Shown: in pieces, positions 16,048 through 25,252 of the stretch
Layout of the letters: each line of letters starts with the position of its first letter
Numbering within the stretch: position 1 is the stretch's first letter
Assembly: GCA_001314845.1 (NCBI GenBank)
Contig: LJZQ01000019.1
Span: 1-64,000 of the forward strand
Length of the DNA: 64,000 bases
From: Marinobacter excellens HL-55
GTDB lineage: Bacteria; Pseudomonadota; Gammaproteobacteria; Pseudomonadales; Oleiphilaceae
Reading direction: 5' to 3'
Translations under genes and position numbers: made by a program
Notes under the pieces: generated by a model
Seen by the model: only the letters and a program-made list of their open reading frames with translations
Databases searched by the model: none
Told to the model about the DNA's origin: nothing

Positions 16048-16608
16048 ATGAAAGTAACCCACATCTCAGTTTTGGCATTGTCATTAGCTGCCGCGCCTGT
16101 TTTCGCCAGTGATCTCGACCTGAGCCTGACCAACGACTCCGTCAAGGCACAGGTCAACTTTTTCGGCTCTCAGAACGATCTACAACTCGGCACTGGTTAC
16201 ACCTATCACGAAGGCAGTCGTCATATCGGTAATGTCGATTTTCATGCTCAGGGCCGCACCGCCATCGGTAACCTGCCGACGACAGCAGGCATTGGTATGC
16301 GCGGTATTGCCTGGGACGACGACGATTTAGATGGCGGTGCCGTTGGCCTGGGTGGTTTTGCGACCGTCAATGTGCCGGATGTTCCCGGTCTGTCCTTTAC
16401 CGGCAGCCTGCACTACGCGCCAAGCATTCTTTCATTCGGGGACTCGGACGACATGACCAGCCTGGAGCTGCGCGGCAGCTATCGGGTCATTCGCAATGCC
16501 GAAGTCTTCGCCGGCTACCGTTACCTGAACACTGAGCTGGATTTTGCCCGGTCTCCGGATGTTAATCTGGACGAGGGCATTCTGGCAGGCATCAAGATTT
16601 TCTTCTGA
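16048..16608 (+). CDS. YfaZ-family outer membrane protein
   Basis: A 186-residue outer membrane protein. Signal peptide 1-21 (MKVTHISVLALSLAAAPVFA), then barrel-like strands: LDLSLTNDSVKAQVNFFG, DLQLGTGYTYHEGSRHIGNV, GVGLGGFATV-type repeats, and a C-terminal strand ILAGIKIFF ending in Phe. The overall plan is that of YfaZ proteins. Function of the family is not established; a porin-like or stability role is assumed. It stands alone with about 170 bases upstream and a long inverted repeat downstream. Confidence 0.75.
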   Translation: MKVTHISVLALSLAAAPVFASDLDLSLTNDSVKAQVNFFGSQNDLQLGTGYTYHEGSRHIGNVDFHAQGRTAIGNLPTTAGIGMRGIAWDDDDLDGGAVGLGGFATVNVPDVPGLSFTGSLHYAPSILSFGDSDDMTSLELRGSYRVIRNAEVFAGYRYLNTELDFARSPDVNLDEGILAGIKIFF

Positions 16609-16630
16609 TCACCCTGCCCTCATGACCTGA

Positions 16631-16667
16631 TCGACTACCCGGCCTTTTATCCGTGCCGGGTAGTCGA
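16631..16667. terminator. Strong inverted repeat after the YfaZ-like gene
   Basis: TCGACTACCCGG and CCGGGTAGTCGA form a perfect 12-bp stem around a 13-base loop, 22 bases after the stop. No T run follows, so it may be a processing or Rho-related hairpin and not a true intrinsic terminator. Confidence 0.5.
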
Positions 16668-16743
16668 TTCGTGCTGCTCTTCACGCATTGCCCTCCCCAT
16701 CACTGCTAGGCTTGCCCGATACTTATTACTCGGATTGTCCGGC

Positions 16744-18954
16744 ATGAGATTCACGTTTACCCCTGTGTTGATGTCTACCCTGTTACTGGCTGCGTGCAGC
16801 GGAGACAGCGCCATCGATGGTGTCAAAGAAATCCCGAACCGTTTTGGCAATGTAGTAAACGCGCTGGACGATTTCAGCTCGAGCAGCACCGGGGATTCGA
16901 GCAATGCCCGTGGGCTGAAGCCTAACGAAGTCAGGGTCACCATGGAGTTACCCGTTAATCTCGCCCCAAACGGCGAGCCGACCCGGCGCAATTTGAGAAT
17001 CGTGGTGCCTGACCGGGTCGAAGTCTACAAGACTGACTTCACTCTGCGGGATGACATCGGCACCGTGAGCTATACCAGCGCCACGGATGATGACGGCAAC
17101 ATTATTCTGACCTTTGAAGACGGCGTACCCGTCGGCCCCGACGTGGTGGTTGAGGCTTTTTATCAGGGCACTTCCCTCAAGGCTCTGGCAGCCGATGGCG
17201 ACCGGGATATCAAAGTAAATCCGTTTTCCCACTACCTGGTGGAACAGGGGCTGGGCGGCTACGACGCCATTGATTTCCAGACGGTGATGAACTGTGTCGA
17301 CACCAGCTTGTGCCTGAATCGATATGTCTGGGGCACGGTTGCTGACCAGGTGCACGATTTCGAGATTGATATTCCCGATAACGCGAGCATTCCCTCGACC
17401 CTAGCCAACCTGGATGCCCGGGCCGACTTTAAAGCTTATGTGCAGGCCATGGCAGACTACGCACTGCTTGGCCAGGACACCTCCGGCAGCATTCGCGCCA
17501 GTTCCGCCGACTACAACTCGGTATTTCTTGGACTGGAGCTCGGTCAGACCTTTCGTGAGTCCTCGGCTCTCGGCGCAGGACAATGGGGCGTTCGTACTGC
17601 CGAAGAGGAACAACTGACCGACACCGGCACCGCTTTCCTTTATCCAGCGCTGACCCTGACCTCCTTTGATGTGTTCAACATCAACGTTACCTCGCTGGCC
17701 ACAGACATTCCCTACGACCGCCGAACCCTGATTCACGGCTCAGACGATATCGGCAGTCAGTTCTTCTTTACCCGTGGCACCGATCTGTGGGCACGCAACA
17801 GCCACTCCAGCGCTCCCGGCGCTGCAACACTCACCCCTGCCCCGTTTGAAGATCAAACCGATCCGGCACGTCTGCTGGCCGGCAGAGCCCTGTACCAAAG
17901 CGTGACAGATCGCGACAGCAACCGAATCAATGGCTGGACTCGCAACCCCTATTACCTGGACTCATACACCTCTGCCCCCGCCGATGAGAGCAGCAGCCCT
18001 GACCGGGTGTTGGCCAACTATTTCTCGGCCGGGAAAGCCATTGCCCTGGAAGACAACGGAGGTAAACTTAAACGGCGGGAAACCCTGGAGAACCATTACG
18101 TGTCGGCGTTCGAGTTTCACCTTCAGCGAAGCGTCGACTTCAGTTTTTCCGCCGTCGCGGACAGCGTTTACAACGTTGTTTATCTTGCCCCCCGGTTCGG
18201 TAACACGGATGATCCCACCGTGTTCGAAACCGGCCATGGCACATGGCAAACCGACAGCCCTGCTGGCAATCAGTTAAGCGCAGACGTCAGTCTGGATAAC
18301 TTCCAACTGATACGTGATGACTCAGGATTTGTGCGCTCAGAAGCGGGCACTCAAAATACGGCCTGGAACCTCGCCAACCGGCTATCCCGGCTCAGCGCCG
18401 GCGACCGCCACATCGGCCGCCTGACTCTTTTTGAAAACGAGCGCGGGGACACTTTCGGTCGCTCAGACATGGGCCAGGGTGCGGTAACGCCCGACGGATC
18501 TTTGATGGCGTTTAATCTGGCCAACAGCTATCTGGGCGACGGCCTGGTCATTGCCGGCAAAGAACCCACTAGCGCCTTGGCCACTGCAGGGCGATATCGG
18601 GTGCAGGGCGCGATCATCGCCATGACCGACAGCACCAACACGCTGTTCCAGATCGACAACGGGGTACTGGAATACGATGGCGGCACAAGCGCCAGGTTCA
18701 CCGCCAACAGCTTCAGAATGCATCATGACATCGCCCAGAACACCGTATCCGCACCCCAAAGTGCGGCCTGGGATACAACATTCAATGCGGTTATTGACCC
18801 AGATGGCCCCGTCACCCTGTCAGACAGTGAACTTACCCTCAACGGTTTCTATACTGGCGCAGGCGACCAGATGTTTCTGACTCTTGAAGATAATACCGGG
18901 CCAGAATTACAGACTGGCCTGCTCGTCGCAACGCTCATACCCGATCGGGACTAA
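16744..18954 (+). CDS. Large outer-membrane lipoprotein of unknown function
   Basis: A 736-residue lipoprotein. The signal MRFTFTPVLMSTLLLAAC ends at lipobox Cys18; Ser at +2 favours sorting to the outer membrane. The mature protein starts with an Ig- or carboxypeptidase-regulatory-like region (NEVRVTMELPVNLAPNGEP, VVVEAFYQGTSLKALAADGD, about 55-150) and continues with long beta-rich, Asp/Ser/Thr-rich stretches. The last third has repeated phrases about displayed values (LTLFENERGDTFGRSDMGQG, LEYDGGTSARFTANSFRMHH) resembling surface beta-propeller or transferrin-binding-type barrels, but I cannot assign a family. ATG 16744 is chosen over a TTG nine bases upstream because it starts the signal peptide cleanly. 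Confidence 0.75.
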   Translation: MRFTFTPVLMSTLLLAACSGDSAIDGVKEIPNRFGNVVNALDDFSSSSTGDSSNARGLKPNEVRVTMELPVNLAPNGEPTRRNLRIVVPDRVEVYKTDFTLRDDIGTVSYTSATDDDGNIILTFEDGVPVGPDVVVEAFYQGTSLKALAADGDRDIKVNPFSHYLVEQGLGGYDAIDFQTVMNCVDTSLCLNRYVWGTVADQVHDFEIDIPDNASIPSTLANLDARADFKAYVQAMADYALLGQDTSGSIRASSADYNSVFLGLELGQTFRESSALGAGQWGVRTAEEEQLTDTGTAFLYPALTLTSFDVFNINVTSLATDIPYDRRTLIHGSDDIGSQFFFTRGTDLWARNSHSSAPGAATLTPAPFEDQTDPARLLAGRALYQSVTDRDSNRINGWTRNPYYLDSYTSAPADESSSPDRVLANYFSAGKAIALEDNGGKLKRRETLENHYVSAFEFHLQRSVDFSFSAVADSVYNVVYLAPRFGNTDDPTVFETGHGTWQTDSPAGNQLSADVSLDNFQLIRDDSGFVRSEAGTQNTAWNLANRLSRLSAGDRHIGRLTLFENERGDTFGRSDMGQGAVTPDGSLMAFNLANSYLGDGLVIAGKEPTSALATAGRYRVQGAIIAMTDSTNTLFQIDNGVLEYDGGTSARFTANSFRMHHDIAQNTVSAPQSAAWDTTFNAVIDPDGPVTLSDSELTLNGFYTGAGDQMFLTLEDNTGPELQTGLLVATLIPDRD

Positions 18955-19039
18955 CAAAACCAATGACCGCGAAACGTTCGTATAAGCTGTTATAATTCCT
19001 GCCATATCGCCTGACATATCACGAGAGACGAGAGGTTTT

Positions 19040-19972
19040 ATGACTGCTGTTAACCGGGCGCTAGCACTGTTTGTTCCGTTGATTCTGTTCGCTGTCGGCG
19101 GTGCCTGGTACCTTCCGACGAGCACAGAACAGAACCAGACAGATGATGAAAATGGCGAGGTCGTTCTGAGCTCTCTTCCAAGCTTGCCGTCCTGGGCGGA
19201 TGAAGATTTGCCCGACTTCTCAGGATACAGCGACACAACCGAGCGTAAGGTCGCGTTCTTCTCATTCCTCTACCCCAGAATTGTGCTGGCCAACTCGCGG
19301 ATATTACTTGAGCGGGAGTATCTCGAATCCATCGTCACCAAAACTGAGTTGTCTGATGCGGATGTAAAATGGCTGACCGATCAGTCAGAAAGACTTCGGG
19401 TAGACGCCGACACCGGCAGTGAGCAGCAATTCGCGTTATTGCGCAAACGCCTGGATGTAATCCCACCGTCTCTGATCCTGGCCCAGGCGGCCAATGAATC
19501 GGCGTGGGGCACATCCAGGTTCGCCACCGAAGGCAACAATCTGTTCGGGCAGTGGTGTTTCAGCAGGGGCTGCGGTCTGGTTCCGCTCAGCCGGGTGGAC
19601 GGCGCTAATCACGAGGTTGCCAAATTCTCTTCACCCTACCGGTCGGTTCGCTCTTATATCCAGAATCTCAACCGCCACCCAACCTATCAACTGGTCAGGG
19701 ACATTCGCCTGCAGGATCGCCAGGCGGACAAGCCACTGTCAGGTACCGAACTTGCGGAAGGTCTGCTGGGCTACTCTGAGCGGGGCGAAGACTACATCAA
19801 TGAGATTCGCTCAATGATCAGATACAACAACCTGGAATTCTATGACCGTGAATTCCGGGCATTGCTTGGTAATCGCTCGCCTGACCTGTTTCAGCGTCTT
19901 GCCTCGTCTGATAGCGATGACGCGCTGCTACCCGGGGCCGAAGGCCATGCCGCCAGCCCCTTTGAAGGCTAA
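19040..19972 (+). CDS. Bax-like glucosaminidase (peptidoglycan hydrolase)
   Basis: A 310-residue protein with an N-terminal membrane/secretion helix (7-26) and a glucosaminidase domain (about 65-285) of the Bax/FlgJ type. The catalytic glutamate is likely Glu153 in AQAANESAWGTSRFATEGNNLFGQW. The segment SPYRSVRSYIQNLNRHPTY and GLLGYSERGEDYINEIRSMI complete the domain as in Bax. It would cleave peptidoglycan sugar chains in the periplasm. A TATAAT at 18991-18996 could be its -10 box, but no good -35 is seen. An acyltransferase gene follows 32 bases later. Confidence 0.85.
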   Translation: MTAVNRALALFVPLILFAVGGAWYLPTSTEQNQTDDENGEVVLSSLPSLPSWADEDLPDFSGYSDTTERKVAFFSFLYPRIVLANSRILLEREYLESIVTKTELSDADVKWLTDQSERLRVDADTGSEQQFALLRKRLDVIPPSLILAQAANESAWGTSRFATEGNNLFGQWCFSRGCGLVPLSRVDGANHEVAKFSSPYRSVRSYIQNLNRHPTYQLVRDIRLQDRQADKPLSGTELAEGLLGYSERGEDYINEIRSMIRYNNLEFYDREFRALLGNRSPDLFQRLASSDSDDALLPGAEGHAASPFEG

Positions 19973-20004
19973 TCGTAAAACGTGAACAGAAAGAGATGTA
20001 ACTG

Positions 20005-20901
20005 ATGCTTTATTTTCTGCCCGCGCCGCTAAAAGGCGCTCTGGTAGTTCTGCTGATTTTGCTGAATACCCTGGTATTTCTTCCGTTTCTGCTGCTCTTT
20101 GCCATCCTCAAATTGGTCATTCCGGTCATCATTATTCGAAAAGGCTGTAGTCTGGTGGTCAACGGCATTGCCTGGTATTGGATTGGCTACAACAACACAC
20201 TGATGAAAATTTTCCACAAGGTAGAGTGGGATATTCGCGGTGTGCACGAGCTCAGCCGTGATCACTGGTATTTCGTGACCTGCAATCACCAAAGCTGGAG
20301 CGACATTCCCGCCATTCAGTATGTGTTGAACAGCAAGATTCCCCTGCTGAAGTTTTTTCTGAAGAAAGAACTGATCTGGGTACCCTTGTTAGGCATTGCC
20401 TGGTGGGCGCTGGACTTCCCGTTTATGCACCGCCATACCAAAGAGCAGATTGCTAAACGGCCAGAGCTGAAAGGTAAAGACACCGAGGCAACCCGCGCCG
20501 CCTGCGAAAAATTCCGCTACACACCGGTGACAATATTCAATTTCATGGAAGGCACCCGCTTTACGCCAGAAAAGCACAGCCGGCAGAACTCACCCTACAA
20601 AAATCTGCTCAAACCCAAAGCGGGAGGAACCGCCTTTGTGTTTGGCGCCATGGGCGAGATGATTCACACCATGCTGGATGTGACGATTGTCTATCCGGAT
20701 GGCTGTCCCGGCATCTGGGATTATCTGTGTGGCCGGGTAAATCGGATCATCGTCGACGTTCGCACCCGGGAAGTCCCCGAACGGTTCCTGGGCATGGATT
20801 ATGAGAACAACCGTCAGCTACGTGCAGATTTTCAGCGCTGGGTCAGTGACCTTTGGGCTGAAAAAGATGAGCGCATTGAGGCGTTGAAAGCGGGGGCCTG
20901 A
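20005..20901 (+). CDS. 1-acylglycerol-3-phosphate-type acyltransferase (YihG-like)
   Basis: A 298-residue inner-membrane acyltransferase of the PlsC/LPLAT group. Two hydrophobic stretches (10-65) precede the catalytic HX4D box NHQSWSD (His95, Asp100). Motif III is EGTRFT (Glu182), and FVFGAMGEMIHTMLDVTIVYPD supplies the acceptor-site strand. The family transfers acyl chains to lysophosphatidate or related lipids; the E. coli relative YihG affects fatty-acid composition. Long inserts such as KGKDTEATRAACEKFRYTP are typical of this subgroup. It ends 7 bases before the convergent LuxR-type gene. Confidence 0.85.
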   Translation: MLYFLPAPLKGALVVLLILLNTLVFLPFLLLFAILKLVIPVIIIRKGCSLVVNGIAWYWIGYNNTLMKIFHKVEWDIRGVHELSRDHWYFVTCNHQSWSDIPAIQYVLNSKIPLLKFFLKKELIWVPLLGIAWWALDFPFMHRHTKEQIAKRPELKGKDTEATRAACEKFRYTPVTIFNFMEGTRFTPEKHSRQNSPYKNLLKPKAGGTAFVFGAMGEMIHTMLDVTIVYPDGCPGIWDYLCGRVNRIIVDVRTREVPERFLGMDYENNRQLRADFQRWVSDLWAEKDERIEALKAGA

Positions 20902-20908
20902 TTGTTGG

Positions 20909-23584
20909 CTACAACAAGCCCAACTCCCGGGCCCGCACAATCGCTTGAGTTCGGGACTTCACCTGCAACTTGGCGTTGATCCGGCGAGCGTGGGTTTTTA
21001 CGGTGTGCAGTGAGATATGGAGCTTATCGCCGATCTCCTGATTTGAGAGCCCTTTGGCAATCAACTCCAGCACACCCAATTCCCGTTCGCTGATGGGCTC
21101 GGCCAGAGTCTCAAGATCGGCTTTCGCCTTTTCAATGCCAAATAAATCGCCCAACGCCTTTGTAAAGGCGCAAGGTTCAATACCTCTGAAGCTCTTTTCC
21201 ATCAGGGGTCTGAGCTCGTGCATCAGTTCGGCAAAGGGGCTGATAAAGTGCTCTTTTGCCGCGTCTCTGATAACACCTTCTAGCTGCCGTCTTCCCACCG
21301 GTAAGCCCTTTTCTTCAGTCAATAGCACTGCATCAAGCAAGCCCGCATGCAACTGTAGTCCCCAAGGAAGCGCATCGGCATAGCGACGGTAGACGGCCGA
21401 CAGATTCTCCCGGGCGCGCACCAAATCACCGTTGACCAGATCAATCCTTACCTGCAGACAGTCCAGCAGGCCCGGGATCATCGGGAACAGCTCAGGCACG
21501 CAGCCGTCCTGGCGATAGGGTGCCAGTCTGTCCAGAGCCTGGCTTGCGCTCTCAGATTGACCACAGGCCAGCCAGCAGCTGGCCTTGAGCGCCTCCAGAA
21601 CTGGCAAATAAAGTGCTTCATCGACCTGCCAGGAGTGCATGGTGCGCTCCGCACGACCAATCCAGACAAAGGCGTCGTCGAGCTTACCTTGTGCCCGACA
21701 CATCAATACTCTCAATGCCATCGCCAGCAATAAACCAAGATCCCGGGTTTGTTCGGCATGGCGGGCGCAATTGACCAGCAACCGGTCGGCCTCTTTAAGC
21801 CGGCCTTTATGCCAGAGCACCAGCACCAGATTTAGCTGAAGACGGGTTTCACCAATGCGTGCAGGACGACTGAGCTCCTGCATGGCGGTATCAAGAGCGG
21901 TCCGGAGCAGTTGTTCCGCATGCCCAAGAGCGCCCTTGCCCAGCTCAATTCTGGCGTGGGCATAGACCGCCAAAGCCTCAGAACCAGAATCACCTGCCTC
22001 TCGAGCCAATTTGGCGGCGGTTCGATTAGCATTTCGTGCCTCCTGGAACCGGCCAGCCGCGCACAGGGCACTGGATCGGACGATTTGTGAGACCAACTGC
22101 GCCTGTGTCGACAGAACGCCAGTCGCAAGTGCCTTATCGGCCATTTCGAGTGCTGGCTCGACAAATCCCTCGCCTCTCAAAATGAAAGCCTTCAACGCAC
22201 AAATTCGGGCCTCCTGCTCCTGCCACTCAGTAGGGCTGAATGACTCGAGTAGTTGGCGAGCCTGGCGAAACTGACCGCCAATGGCGTGCACCCAACTGTA
22301 AACAATACGCAACCGGGCGCTGCGCTCAAGTAACTGCGCCGGTATGCTTTTGCGCAGAATCAGCAAAGACGCCGTATCCTGGCCCAGCAGCAAAGCCTCC
22401 GTACCTTCTGAGGCAATCCGGATAACTTCGTCGTTATCACCTGCAAGCAACGCATGTTTCAGCGCTTCCGGGAATTGTTCCCGCTGGCTGAACCAACGGC
22501 TCGCCATTAACATTCTGGTCGCGTAACCACCCATGGCTGGCGACTGCAGCCAGACCCTCAGCAACGGGTTCATTCGATACCAGCGGCCACGACCGGGCAC
22601 TTGCTTGAGCGGCAATCCGCGTTCTGCAGCAACCGACGGCGGCATCCCTTGCTCCGCGACTGTGCCGTCCAAGGCCAGGAACAACTCATCCGAGCAGCTC
22701 TCCAATTCCGCCATCGCCCGCAAGCTCTTAATCTGTGACGGTCCTGACTGCGCCAGTATCGAATCTTTCAGAAATCGCTCTACTGAGGCGGTTTCGTGCA
22801 GGGGCTTTCGCTCGCCGCCCCGTGCTAACTCCCGGCGATAAAGGGCCAGCGGTGTTACCCAGCCTTCAGTAAGATTGTACAAATGATCAATAGACACACT
22901 GGTGATCAGGCTCTCTGACCGTGCCTGCTGGAAAAATTCAAAGGTTTCGGAGCGGGAAAACTCCAGCTGTTCCGAGCCTATCGAGTGGTAGCTGCCGTTT
23001 AGCTCCAGGGTATGACATTCAAAAGGCAATGGCAGACGTGAAGCCATGACCACGGTCAGGCTTTCCGGCAGGTTGGAAGTCAACTGGTGCAAAAGCCCAA
23101 CCACGGCCGGGTTGCTCAGGTTGTGCACGTTATCCAATACCAGAATATCTCTCTGCGCAGGCTGCCGTCTGGCCCGGGTGACAAGTAAAACCGACAGATA
23201 ATCTTCAAATGTACCGCCACTCGGGGGTGCGCTATCGGGCACCCCAAGGGCTGCTTCAAGTAACGAGAGGAATCGGGACGGTGCGTTATCGCCGGCGTTT
23301 AGGGTCACCCAACGCACAGAAGCTTCATTGGTGGTAGCCATCGCGCTGATTAACGATAGTGTTTTGCCATAGCCGCTTGGTGCTTCGATAAACAGCAGGT
23401 TTCCGGGTGCGAGCGCATTCAGTATCAACTGCTCCAATTCCGGGCGCTTCAGCCTGTCTTCCGGAATTGCCGGCATCTGTAACCGGTGTTCAAGAAGATT
23501 ACGTACCAGCTCACCGTGTTGAAGCCCGTTATTAGCGGTCTGAAACTCGTCGTTGGCTGCACAGCCATCATTATAGGATTTCAC
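20909..23584 (-). CDS. MalT-type LuxR-family ATP-dependent transcriptional regulator
   Basis: An 891-residue LAL/MalT-like regulator. An N-terminal NTPase has Walker A EAPSGYGKT (67-75) and ILVLDNVHN as Walker B. A long helical, TPR-like middle (about 380-800) probably senses a ligand. The C-terminal LuxR HTH reads SERELGVLELIAKGLSNQEI then TVKTHARRINAKLQVKSRTQ. GTG 23584 is the start, with AGGGG upstream. These regulators become active when an inducer and ATP are bound. It lies directly downstream of the DUF1302-DUF1329 pair on the same strand, behind a terminator, and is a candidate regulator of that pair. Confidence 0.87.
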   Translation of the reverse strand: MKSYNDGCAANDEFQTANNGLQHGELVRNLLEHRLQMPAIPEDRLKRPELEQLILNALAPGNLLFIEAPSGYGKTLSLISAMATTNEASVRWVTLNAGDNAPSRFLSLLEAALGVPDSAPPSGGTFEDYLSVLLVTRARRQPAQRDILVLDNVHNLSNPAVVGLLHQLTSNLPESLTVVMASRLPLPFECHTLELNGSYHSIGSEQLEFSRSETFEFFQQARSESLITSVSIDHLYNLTEGWVTPLALYRRELARGGERKPLHETASVERFLKDSILAQSGPSQIKSLRAMAELESCSDELFLALDGTVAEQGMPPSVAAERGLPLKQVPGRGRWYRMNPLLRVWLQSPAMGGYATRMLMASRWFSQREQFPEALKHALLAGDNDEVIRIASEGTEALLLGQDTASLLILRKSIPAQLLERSARLRIVYSWVHAIGGQFRQARQLLESFSPTEWQEQEARICALKAFILRGEGFVEPALEMADKALATGVLSTQAQLVSQIVRSSALCAAGRFQEARNANRTAAKLAREAGDSGSEALAVYAHARIELGKGALGHAEQLLRTALDTAMQELSRPARIGETRLQLNLVLVLWHKGRLKEADRLLVNCARHAEQTRDLGLLLAMALRVLMCRAQGKLDDAFVWIGRAERTMHSWQVDEALYLPVLEALKASCWLACGQSESASQALDRLAPYRQDGCVPELFPMIPGLLDCLQVRIDLVNGDLVRARENLSAVYRRYADALPWGLQLHAGLLDAVLLTEEKGLPVGRRQLEGVIRDAAKEHFISPFAELMHELRPLMEKSFRGIEPCAFTKALGDLFGIEKAKADLETLAEPISERELGVLELIAKGLSNQEIGDKLHISLHTVKTHARRINAKLQVKSRTQAIVRARELGLL

Positions 23585-23803
23585 GCACTGCCCCTTTGCA
23601 ACCGAATCAGTCAGGGAGACTGATCGATTTAAAAAGATGGTTCTTTTTATCCATTCTGGCTTGGCGTCCTGCTTCGGGTACGCCTTTAGTATGAGTTGCC
23701 AACAGGAAGGTTAAACCAAAGGCGGGGTAAGCTGCAAAAATTTGACGTGTAAAAAGTCTGTCAGTGTCGAAATTTAAACGCGAAGGTTATTGTTTTGCCC
23801 AAC

Positions 23804-23839
23804 AAAAAATGGCGGACCCGTTAAGGTCCGCCATTTTTT
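23804..23839. terminator. Rho-independent terminator after the DUF1329 gene
   Basis: An AAAAAATGGCGGACC / GGTCCGCCATTTTTT stem with a 6-base loop. A run of T follows the stem on both strands, so it can stop transcription from either side. It is 19 bases beyond the DUF1329 stop and separates that operon from the LuxR-type gene. Positions 23585-23803 otherwise hold no gene. Confidence 0.88.
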
Positions 23840-23857
23840 ACTTAAACTGCCTGTTTG

Positions 23858-25219
23858 TTACCGGGTGCCGGCACGACGCAGAGCAGCAGGTGTGTAATCC
23901 CGAGACTGACGGGAGACACCAAAGCTGTATGGATTGTTTTCTTCGTTGGTCAGGCCCAGAGCCAAATAACGACCAGACAACAAGTCATACAGGGTTTCGA
24001 TTGCGTACCAGGGCACGTCCTGATCGTAGAACTGCATGGTATGGGCTTCAGCTACACGCCAGAGTTCACCACGGCCGTCGTAATGATCAATAATCGCTGC
24101 CTGCCATGAGTCTTCATCGATGTAGAAGTCACGCTGGGCGTAGACATGACGCTCGCCGTCTTTCAGGGTTGCGCGTACGTGCCATACACGGTGCAGCTCG
24201 TAACGAGTGAGGTCCTGATTGATGTGACCAGGCCTGACGATGTCGCTATAACTCAGATCACGATCAACCAACTTGTAGGAGTTATATGGGATGTACATCT
24301 CTTTCTTGCCGATCAGCTCCCAGTTATAGCGATCTGGTGCGCCGTTGAACATGTCAAAGTTATCAGAAGTACGCATACCGTCCGCTGCGGTGCCTGGTCC
24401 ATCGTAGGCTACCTGCGGTGCACGACGAACCCGACGCTGACCCGAGTTGTAAATCCACGCACGACGGGGCTCAGCAACCTGATCCAGTGTCTCGTGAACC
24501 AACAGTACGTTACCCGCGAGGCGGGCCGGACCAGTGATCGCCTGTTTAAAGAAAAACAGCACGTTGTCATCCTGACCCGGCGTATAGTCTTCGAGATAGC
24601 TGTTCCAGGTAAGCTCGTCCTGGAATTTCACCACCGAGAAGTCACCGCCTGCAGTCGGAGTGACCTGGCCAACATTACGCTGGACAGAGCCGCCACGGTA
24701 ACGAGTGATGTGATTCCAGATTGCCTCGATACCGTTCTGGGGAATCGGGAATGGCGTGGCATTATCGTAGTTCCCGATGCCGTTTCCGTCCTTAATCAAC
24801 TCAGTCTTGGTTGCGTTTTTGACGGTCTCATCCATGATATCTTGTGGATAAACCGAGGTACGGTGAGTCTCGTAGACAGGGATATTGAACGTGGAATACT
24901 GACGGATCATCGCCACCTGACCCGGTGACAGATTATCCTCATATTCTGAAACATTGCTCTGATCGATAACGAACTTCGGCTGCTCATCAGGGAACGGATT
25001 CACGTAGATCCCGTCACCCTTATAGCCAGCTGGTGGCGTTGTAAGCCCACCGGTCCACTCAGGGATCGCCCCGCCGTTGCCTGCGCGCTCGGCACCCATG
25101 GGAGTCAGCGTTTTGCCCAGTTTTGCTGCTTCTTCCGCAGAAACCGCGCCCCAGGCCTGACCGGCAAAAAGACCTGCGGCCAGTACACCTGTAGCCAGTA
25201 GTTTCTTATTCAGTTTCAT
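23858..25219 (-). CDS. DUF1329 secreted protein
   Basis: A 453-residue periplasmic or outer-membrane-associated protein. Signal peptide about 1-25 (MKLNKKLLATGVLAAGLFAG, cleaved near AWG-A). The mature sequence contains DUF1329 landmarks: LGKTLTPMGAERAGN, IPEWTGGLT near the N-terminus, RRAWIYNSGQRRVRRAP in the middle, and RYELHRVWHVRATLKDGERH with DSWQAAIIDHYDGRGELWR near the end. The fold is thought to be LolA/LolB-like and lipid binding, but the function is unproven. It is 33 bases downstream of the DUF1302 gene and nearly always occurs with it, so they likely act together, probably in lipid or hydrophobic compound traffic. Confidence 0.9.
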   Translation of the reverse strand: MKLNKKLLATGVLAAGLFAGQAWGAVSAEEAAKLGKTLTPMGAERAGNGGAIPEWTGGLTTPPAGYKGDGIYVNPFPDEQPKFVIDQSNVSEYEDNLSPGQVAMIRQYSTFNIPVYETHRTSVYPQDIMDETVKNATKTELIKDGNGIGNYDNATPFPIPQNGIEAIWNHITRYRGGSVQRNVGQVTPTAGGDFSVVKFQDELTWNSYLEDYTPGQDDNVLFFFKQAITGPARLAGNVLLVHETLDQVAEPRRAWIYNSGQRRVRRAPQVAYDGPGTAADGMRTSDNFDMFNGAPDRYNWELIGKKEMYIPYNSYKLVDRDLSYSDIVRPGHINQDLTRYELHRVWHVRATLKDGERHVYAQRDFYIDEDSWQAAIIDHYDGRGELWRVAEAHTMQFYDQDVPWYAIETLYDLLSGRYLALGLTNEENNPYSFGVSRQSRDYTPAALRRAGTR

Positions 25220-25252
25220 TTAAGTTACCTCGTTGAACGAATTCGGTCCGTA

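Noticed and set aside
24146..24928. 260-codon open frame on the plus strand inside the DUF1329 region
   Set aside because: Opposite a well-supported secreted protein; no start signal.
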